Source: Metarhizium brunneum
Lineage: Eukaryota; Ascomycota; Sordariomycetes; Hypocreales; Clavicipitaceae
NCBI RefSeq assembly: GCF_013426205.1
Contig: NC_089427.1
Coordinates: forward strand, 2,914,001 to 2,978,000
Direction of reading: 5' to 3'
Length of the DNA: 64,000 nucleotides
The notes beneath the pieces were generated by a model. That model saw only the letters and a program-made list of their open reading frames with translations, had not been told where the DNA came from and did no database searches. Made by a program: the position numbers and the translations under genes. Positions within the stretch are counted from its first letter, which is position 1. Every line of letters begins with the position of its first letter. Of the stretch, positions 57,388 through 64,000 are shown in pieces.

Positions 57388-58522
57388 ACAAACGATCAGT
57401 CAGGGTGCCAAAAAATGCATCTTGTGTATATAGGATTTAAAGTTTTTATCACGTAGCGAGCAGCGAGTTTTCATTGGCCTGGGCCATTTTCTTCCAAATA
57501 ATGCCATCTTTGTTTTTTTTTACCGTTGCCTACCTGCCGTGCCTCAAACTCGTCAAACGTCATTCGGTCCCAAGTAACCTCCAATCGCGACGGCGTTCAG
57601 ACACAATGATGCCACTGTCCTCACTCACTGAGACACATAACCGAACAATGGTGTCGCAGCCCTTGGAAACCGCCTTGTGAAACACTCTCCCGGTCCCCGA
57701 GTGCCACCCCGCCGAAAGGCGTTTGCAGATCCGATGCGAAGCCAAGCCTTGATCGCCAAGATTGTTTGTTTGTGCTCAGCCCTGTAATCAGCCGTGTGTA
57801 ATTTGACATGAGACGCTGAGGATGGCCATTTCTCCATTGACATGTAATATGTGCATACTCCGTAGTATGCATACGTACATACATATTGTGCATTCAAGAA
57901 ATTACACTTTTGTCAGAATATTGGATGTAACCCTAGCATGCCAAAAGCTGGCTTCGACGCCAAGAGCGGGTCCTCGTGGCACCTGACTTGACTCTGCATC
58001 GCTCACAGACATGTCTTACATTCCAGCGCGGTGTAGCACTAGTACCGATCATCAATAACAAGGTGAGGCTGATGGCAATTGAGTCAAGGTTAATTGAGGC
58101 TGAATGTAGTCAAAGTCGCACGCCTTGCGTCATCACTGCCAGGGGAGAGTAGCTGACGAAATGGATAAGACAGTACTCTGTAGATTCCAAGTAAATGGGA
58201 TTCAGAGACACGCAACACTAAAGGGACTCTCAAGGGCGGACGCATTGGTTAATTAATGAGATGAAATTTTGTTTACATAGCGCCTCGATCCAGGCTTAGC
58301 ATTAACGAAACGTTCATCAGGACGTCAATCAATATAGCCAAACAGGTTGGGTTCCGCGCGTCACTACCAATGACCCGAAACTTTCCAATCAGTGCCAATA
58401 TCGACCCATGTACCAGTACCCCTTACCAGAGCGCACCATGTACCGTATATGTGCAAGAGAACCCCAAGACCAGATGAAAAAAAAGAAACACGCATAACCA
58501 CCCACTGTTACCGATTCTCTCC
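57388..58522. other. Convergent intergenic region
   Basis: About 1.1 kb between the stops of the nitrate transporter and the GPI-protein gene. It contains a GCATACT/AGTATGC inverted repeat around TACTCCGTA at 57853-57870. No gene is supported. Confidence 0.6.
57853..57870. repeat. Inverted repeat built around TACTCCGTA
   Basis: GCATACT and AGTATGC flank a CCGT centre. It is another copy of the TACGGAGTA motif placed in a short hairpin. Confidence 0.7.
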
Positions 58523-59352
58523 TTACAGAGCAAGAACGGCGGCAACAACACCCAGAATAGTGAGTGAGCCGACGCGAACGATGTTGGCAGCAGCAGTAGG
58601 GGTGGCAAGAGTACTGGGAGCAGTGGTAGTGGGAGCAGCAGTAGTGGGCTTGAAAACAGCAGTGCTGGTAATGAGAATAGGAGCAGACTGGCTGGATGAG
58701 GTCTTGACAACCAGAGTGGTGTTGGCAGGAAGGGTAGTGTTGGACTTGATGGTCTTGGAGTGAGTGCTGGTTGTGGCGGGAGCAGAAGTCGTCGCGACGG
58801 AAGTGCTGCTGGCGGCGGCAGTGCTCGTGACCGGAGCGGTGCTGCTAGACAAGCTAGACAAAGTAACAGTCTTGGTGACGCTGCCGCTCGAGCTGCCAGA
58901 AGGCTGGTTGCCAGAGGCCGTGATGTGGAAAGGGTTAGAGTACTGGAAAGTGACGGTGGGATCGCTCTCGTAGCGGATGACAAGACCATATATAGCCTTG
59001 TCACCAAGAGAAGCGTCGACCTTCCATGAGTAGGACTCAGCACTGTTTTTGACACCGGCTGTAATATCGTGTTAGAAAACAATCTCGTCCTAACCATTTC
59101 GATTACCTTATGCAGCGCTAACTTACAAGCGATATCAAGAAGCGGGACCTGAGTATTCTGGGTAGCACCGCCGATCAGCTCAATCTTGACGGTACCTTCA
59201 GAGTACTTGGCGGGAGCCTTCCAGGTGATAGTAAATGTAGAGCCAGCAGTAATAATCTCGTTAGGCTTGGGGGCGTAGATGGGGTCGAAGTCGGCAGCCT
59301 GGCCAAAGGCAGTGGCGGCGAAAGCCAGAACAGTGGCGACAGAGAAACGCAT
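58523..59352 (-). CDS. GPI-anchored Ser/Thr-rich cell wall protein (Kre9/Knh1-like domain)
   Basis: Two exons on the minus strand, 59352-59127 and 59058-58523, give 253 aa. A signal peptide is clear (MRFSVATVLAFAATAFGQA). The next 100 residues form a beta domain with PKPNEIITAGSTFTITWKAP, the typical start of the Ser-Thr-rich GPI-anchored / Kre9-Knh1-like N-terminal domain. VKIELIGG and YGLVIRYESDPTVTFQYS complete it across the intron. From about residue 130 the chain is almost only Ser, Thr, Ala and Val, a likely O-mannosylated stalk. A hydrophobic C-terminus (ILGVVAAVLAL) after small residues fits a GPI-addition signal. The protein is predicted to be at the cell surface or wall; exact function is unknown. 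The intron has GTAAGT and TTACAG ends. Confidence 0.9.
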
Positions 59353-60124
59353 GTTGATGGTTCAAGAAATACAAACGTATTTTTTAATGTCGAGAAGTTA
59401 AATATTAAGCGGAGCGAAAGAAGGACTGGAACAGTGTTTTAAAGAGCGTGGGTGGCACAAAGAAGCCTAGATTAAAGAGCGACTGTGGTTGAAGAAGGAG
59501 GATGTGAGATGTGAGCGAAACCAAGAGGTGAAGTACAATAATAGTTTTTTGGGAAGGCAGGCAGGCCGGCTGACCGGCAGACTGGCATGTTGCAGCACGT
59601 GTAGTCCATGGACCCAGAGGCTGACGGGGCGTGCCTACCAACAATGGGTCCGACCGTTGTTCCTGGACCATTTCATCAGCGGGGGCTTGCTCAGTGGCTG
59701 CTGATTCGGGTGTGCCAGCAGGCACCACCCGCTGCACTACCCACCCACAGCATGTTAAGTCCTGACGGTTCTTGGCGGGCCAAAAATGCCATGGTGGAGC
59801 CCTTGTCAGGGGAAAAGCAAATTACATCCAAGAATAGGGCCCTTCTATTGGCCAGAGAAGGGCCTGCGCTGGGCTGAGAGCGCCTGGCATCAATTGACGG
59901 GTTGGTTGTGGAAATCAGGGTCAGTGGTCGCGGCATGCACCACAACAAGGCGGCGCTTGACATTATGGGCCGAAAGAAAGAAGCTAGTCTACATGGCGAA
60001 GTGGCCGAGTCGTGGCTAATAACGAAAAGAGGGAGAAGGGGGACGAAAAAAAAACATCATATCCCCTTGGCCCCTCAGCCGCTGTGGAAACAGTCGGCAG
60101 CCCCTTCTCTAATACCAGAATATT

Positions 60125-60162
60125 GCAATGCTGCGATAGTGCAATGCTGCGATGGTGCAATG
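60125..60162. repeat. 16-bp tandem repeat, about 2.4 copies
   Basis: GCAATGCTGCGATAGT is followed by GCAATGCTGCGATGGT and a partial GCAATG. One base differs between the two full units. Confidence 0.85.
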
Positions 60163-60367
60163 GCCAAGTGGATAGTTACCATTTCCTAGATTATCTTCTC
60201 CCCGCTCACGCAAGCCTTCTGCCAGCTTTCCGTCAGTCCACGGCAAAGTTTCGCAATTTCCTGTTCCCTAAATAGCACACCGCCGGCTGCAGACCCCCAG
60301 GGCCAGTGTGGAATGTCTCGATACCAATGCATAATAGTATTAATTAATTCGTCTATACATAGTAAGC

Positions 60368-60718
60368 ATGCTCGAAATGGTCAATGCCGTCGTGCAATGG
60401 ATCATCAGCCGCAAACGCCAGCGGCAAACCTTTGGGCCTATGGGTAGCGATTACGTGCTCTCAAATCTGAATGGCGGCGGCATTGCTTGTTACGCCTCCA
60501 GTAAAATATTGAATTTACCCATGCCGGTTGAAATTAATTCACCAGTCAGCCCTAAACTCAGTCAACAAAGAGAAGACGTTGTTGAGCTGCTTTTTGCCAA
60601 AAAGGATGAGCACATTGAATTAATGCATGCAGCATGGCGCAATCCGACCGAGGGGATCCTGGCAACTTTATCGTTTATGGACGTGGACCTGCAGTGTGTA
60701 CAGAGTACATCCATGTAA
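60368..60718 (+). CDS. Orphan 116-aa reading frame, uncertain
   Basis: An intron-free ATG-to-TAA frame of 116 codons stands alone in otherwise empty DNA. The product (MLEMVNAVVQWIISRKRQRQ at its start) contains YVLSNLNGGGIACYASSKI and LSQQREDVVELLFAKKDEH, which read like normal protein rather than low complexity. There is no signal peptide, membrane helix or motif I recognise. It could be a small lineage-specific gene, a fragment of a former gene, or chance. Confidence 0.35.
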   Translation: MLEMVNAVVQWIISRKRQRQTFGPMGSDYVLSNLNGGGIACYASSKILNLPMPVEINSPVSPKLSQQREDVVELLFAKKDEHIELMHAAWRNPTEGILATLSFMDVDLQCVQSTSM

Positions 60719-60825
60719 ACTAATCTCACGCACCCAGTACTAGTCCAAGTCGGCGACCCCATACTGTCGTCTGTTGTCGGAAGGAGGCCATGTTACGGAT
60801 GGATCAACGTTCCTCCATGTATGTA

Positions 60826-60843
60826 TTACGGAGTATTCCGTAA
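60826..60843. repeat. TTACGGAGTATTCCGTAA near-palindrome
   Basis: The 18-bp element pairs with itself except at the central positions. It is another dispersed copy of the TACGGAGTA motif. Confidence 0.75.
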
Positions 60844-61795
60844 ACATTTGACCGACAGATCAAGGCATTGAAGTCCTGGAGGCTTGGCAGTGAATCCCCC
60901 TTAATTACCAGGAAATGGTCCCATTGACGACGCTTGCTCTCTCATCTGTCGATTTACGAAGATGAGAAACAAGTCAACGGCGTAATCCCAGTTGGCATAT
61001 GGAAGCTACCGGCCGGGCTGAGCTGGACGAGATACATACCGTTTTGCTTGACACTTCTCCTCCGTTTCCCGCCAGTCCAAGCGCTGCACGTGGTGACACA
61101 GCGTCGACGAATGTCTCGGGGCGATAAATAAAGACGATGCGGTCGCAGGTGTGCCCGAGCTGATGCTAGATCTGAGACAACGCCGCAAATCAGTAAAGAG
61201 ATGTGAAGCCTAGAAAAGCGTACTAGTCTCAATTTCGCTATACCCGGCGAAGATGGTCTGCCATGTTGATAAATTTCCGCCCGAAACGTTACACCGCGGC
61301 TGGGAAGCTTGTTTCTGTCGCACGCACTGGGCTTGGAAACAGGTGCACTGGGCACCGACTCATTTGCAATGTACAAGTTGTAGTCTGGGGCAATAAGTAC
61401 TCAAGTGCTTGGTATTAACTACCTCTAAGTAGTATTTGCCCATCTTCAGACCCCGCGAGCCAGGAAAAGTAGCACATACCTAGATAGGTTCATATTGCTA
61501 CATAAAGTACTTACTTACGTACTTAAAGCATGTACTCCCTGCCTGCCACTCAAGGCTCAAACTGCCCGTGAACTCTTTTGCGCTGATCTCCCAATGTTCC
61601 ATGGGTATAGGGTATGTGTCCCTCATCGCTGGTGACGTTGAAGCTGTCGCCCACCGTTGACGCTTAATCAAACACCCCCGTAGTATGACCCGCTCAGCCA
61701 ATTAGACTGCCACTTACCCCACAAAAATTTCGAGCCTTTGAGCACCTGCTCTGGATCCTCAGCCTTGTCCCTACAAAAGCAACCCAACCTCAGCA

Positions 61796-63301
61796 ATGGA
61801 TTCGGCAGACCATCTCACGCCCGGTACGCCTCATATCAAGCGACGCAAGACTCATGACGACTCATCGCAGCGGTCGAGCTCGCCGGGCACGTCCCCCAAC
61901 GCCAGGAAACACTCGGAACCCAGGTCGCGGGAGCCTCGCGATCCCTCACAATCCAGGTACGACGTGACGAGAAGCCCCAGTGCTGCAGGCTCAAACAAGC
62001 ACTATTCATCGCGGTCTCGCTCAAGAAGACGCTCTCGATCCATCTCCAGCTCAGGATCAAGCACGCGCTCAGAGTCACCGCCTCTTTCCCGGACGCGTTC
62101 TCGCCGGCGGTCCGGGTCACCCACATCCTCTGACCGCACGCGAACCGAGTCCTACTCGCCCCGGCCGCGACAACCCTCACCTACTCGGGAGCCCTCGAAA
62201 CCCAACTACAGACCGCGTCTAGTGCTCCACGGCCACACGGGCCCCGTTTCACAGGTGAGGATATCGCCCAATGGCAAGTTCATCGCCTCAGCGTCCGCGG
62301 ATGGAACCTTGAAACTGTGGGATGCGGTGACGGGCGCGCACATGGACACGCTGGTCGGCCATATGGCCGGCGTGAGCTGTATTGCTTGGACGCCGGATAG
62401 CAACACTCTGGCGAGCGGTTCCGACGACAAGGCCATCCGCCTGTGGGACCGCGTGACGGGACGACCGAAAACGACGACCCGCAAATCCATCGCGGGCCAG
62501 GAAATGGCCGCGCTGCGAGGACATCACAACTATATCCACTGCCTGGCGTTCTCGCCAAAAGGCAACATCCTCGCCAGCGGGTCATATGACGAAGCCGTGT
62601 TCCTGTGGGACGTTAGGGCGGGACGGCTAATGAGAAGCTTACCAGCTCATAGCGATCCTGTCAGTGGGATCGACTTTTGTCGAGATGGCACATTGGTCGT
62701 GAGCTGTTCGACGGACGGATTAATGTAAGCATGCTGCATTAGAATTGCTACCGCTGATGGACTAAAGCTAACGAATCCCAGTCGAGTATGGGACACCTCG
62801 ACCGGACAGTGTCTCCGAACACTCGTGCATGAAGATAACCCTGCCGTCACAAATGTATGCTTCTCCCCCAACGGCCGCTTCGTCCTGGCCTTTAATCTGG
62901 ACAATTGTATACGGCTATGGGACTATGTGGCTGGGACCGTGAAAAAGACCTACCAGGGCCACCGGAACGAGAAATTCGCCATAGGTGGCTGCTTTGGTGT
63001 CTTGGACGGCGAACCTTTCATCGCGTCTGCAAGCGAAGACGGTGATGTGATACTGTGGAATGTGAAGAACAAGGAGATACTGCAGAGGATTTCTACGGGC
63101 CATAAAGGCGTTTGTTTCTGGGTCGATGTCAATGGCGAAATATTGGCAAGTGCGGGACAGGACCACACTATTAGGGTGTACAAACACGTAAGGGAGGGCG
63201 GCGTCACAAATGGGAGTACGCCGTCTGAGGTGGAGATGACGAGCAAATTGAAGGGTGAGCTGCCTATTCGGCAGGAGGATATCAAATTGGAGGATGCGTG
63301 A
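61796..63301 (+). CDS. swd3: WDR5/Swd3-like WD40 protein of the Set1 (COMPASS) complex, with RS-rich N-terminus
   Basis: Two exons, 61796-62724 and 62782-63301, give 482 aa. The C-terminal 340 residues form a seven-blade WD40 propeller: blades are visible as ASASADGTLKLWD, ASGSDDKAIRLWD, ASGSYDEAVFLWDVRAG, SCSTDGLIRVWD (joined over the intron), NLDNCIRLWD, ASASEDGDVILWN and ASAGQDHTIRVYK. Order and wording (FSPNGRFVLAFNLDN, then GHRNEKFAI) match WDR5 closely. That protein holds together the histone H3K4 methyltransferase complex in the nucleus. The N-terminal 140 residues are unusual: rich in Arg-Ser and Ser-Pro pairs (SRSRSRRRSRSIS), resembling splicing-factor RS domains. The intron (57 nt) has GTAAGC, a GCTAAC branch and CCCAG. 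Confidence 0.88.
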
Positions 63302-63608
63302 AATGATGATGAAAGTTATTAGCAAGCCATGAAATCTTTTGATCTTTGTCTTCTAGAGCAAGTATGTGTTGTTCCCTGTGTCTCTGATAGCAATTGTGTA
63401 TGTTGTGTAAACCTGACTTCCAAATATCCGCTTGTCATTCCCTTATTCGGTACCAAGCCATTACTGCAAAAAGAAAAACTGTTGAGGTGTATCCTCTATT
63501 AACGCTGGTTCATTTTGTCGTCATTGGTAACCTTGAAATCCACCCTGTCTTTGCTGGCAACTTATCATGGTCTCCTTAATGCCACGTCCGTGGCTGGATG
63601 GCAACCTT
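63302..63608. other. Convergent intergenic region
   Basis: About 0.3 kb between the WDR5-like stop and the stop of the right-edge gene; it should hold both 3' ends. Confidence 0.6.
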
Positions 63609-63959
63609 TCAGAGATTCTGGTCGAACCACAGGTATTCTACTTGAACACTGTGCTGTGCAACTCGTTCTCCATTATGGTACACCGCGAAATCAACGGAAA
63701 TACCGTCGCAAGTCATTTCTATTTCAAAATTTAAGATGCGATAGGGCTCTCCGCGACAGTTCCTTTCTATCGGTAAAGTCTGTCGTTTTATAGTTTTGCT
63801 CCAATTGACCTCGCACAATACAGATACCGACTGATCTTCTCTTGAAGGGGGTCCTGAAGAAGCCGATACGTAGAATTTCTCAGAAACTTGCCCAATGGCG
63901 TCGTCGTATGTGCGACGGAACTGGTGTCGTATTGATGCGGTAGCTGATAAGTCGTGGCC
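63609..63959 (-). CDS. Last exon of a gene cut by the right edge, possibly Hsp70-like (partial)
   Basis: The minus strand is open from an acceptor (GCTAAC branch, ATTAG) at 63960 to a stop at 63609, encoding 116 C-terminal residues in phase with the acceptor. Upstream exons should lie mainly beyond base 64000. The segment reads RTYDDAIGQVSEKFYVSASS, then VSVLCEVNWSKT and LNFEIEMTCDGISVDFAVYHNG, and ends QVEYLWFDQNL. A Tyr/Asp-rich end with a late FxVYHNG strand resembles the C-termini of fungal HSPA12-type Hsp70-like proteins, often predicted ATPases of unknown role. This rests on memory of that family's end, with no ATPase motif visible here. Confidence 0.55.
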   Translation of the reverse strand, partial: GHDLSATASIRHQFRRTYDDAIGQVSEKFYVSASSGPPSREDQSVSVLCEVNWSKTIKRQTLPIERNCRGEPYRILNFEIEMTCDGISVDFAVYHNGERVAQHSVQVEYLWFDQNL

Positions 63960-64000
63960 CTAATGGAATGTTAGCTGGGGGAATTCGAAATGTTTGGCAT

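Larger units (their letters stand above)
59353..61795. other. Intergenic region
   Basis: About 2.4 kb between divergent genes. It contains a tandem repeat at 60125-60162, a TTACGGAGTATTCCGTAA near-palindrome at 60826-60843 and an orphan 116-codon frame. The last 400 bp have several ACTTAAGTAC/ACCTAGGT-like short palindromes. Confidence 0.5.

Overview
The window is nuclear DNA of a filamentous ascomycete, most likely a hypocrealean Sordariomycete (inferred from gene content and intron style; no taxon marker is present). Genes lie on both strands without operons. They carry short GT-AG introns (about 50-150 nt) that often have a CTAAC/CTGAC-like branch site near the acceptor. Exon boundaries given here come from reading frame, splice signals and family knowledge, not transcripts.

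Left part (1-31 kb) is gene-rich: the 3' end of a Pro/Gly-rich protein; a Rad53/Chk2-type checkpoint kinase with two FHA regions; a 961-aa protein with duplicated zinc-ribbon-like modules; STT3; ATP synthase subunit e divergent from the dynein intermediate chain; a pyridoxal-reductase-type aldo/keto reductase; tubulin cofactor E; a peroxisomal (SKL) hydratase-2 protein; a mitochondrial-looking protein; a PI-PLC-type phosphodiesterase; and a 203-aa protein with a PPxY motif.

Middle part (31.6-41.1 kb) is a 9.5-kb stretch with no convincing gene. It is rich in homopolymer tracts, G-runs and microsatellites, and lies between the 203-aa gene (its upstream side) and the 3' end of S-adenosylmethionine synthetase.

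Right part (41-64 kb) is looser: SAM synthetase divergent from the GPN3 GTPase, an Apq12-like membrane protein, an 882-aa low-complexity protein, NAD-dependent methylene-THF dehydrogenase, an NNP-type nitrate transporter preceded by a cluster of GATA sites, a GPI-anchored Ser/Thr-rich wall protein, a WDR5/Swd3 homologue with an RS-rich N-terminus, and the last exon of an Hsp70-like gene cut by the right edge. Two to three kilobases of apparently empty DNA separate several of these.

The genes are mostly unrelated housekeeping functions; SAM synthetase and methylene-THF dehydrogenase both serve one-carbon metabolism but are not clustered. I found no rRNA, tRNA, CRISPR or intact transposon. The most unusual items are the gene-free 9.5 kb, a dispersed palindromic TACGGAGTA motif, a 24-nt microexon in STT3, twin zinc-ribbon modules with identical cysteine spacing, and a few degraded or orphan reading frames.
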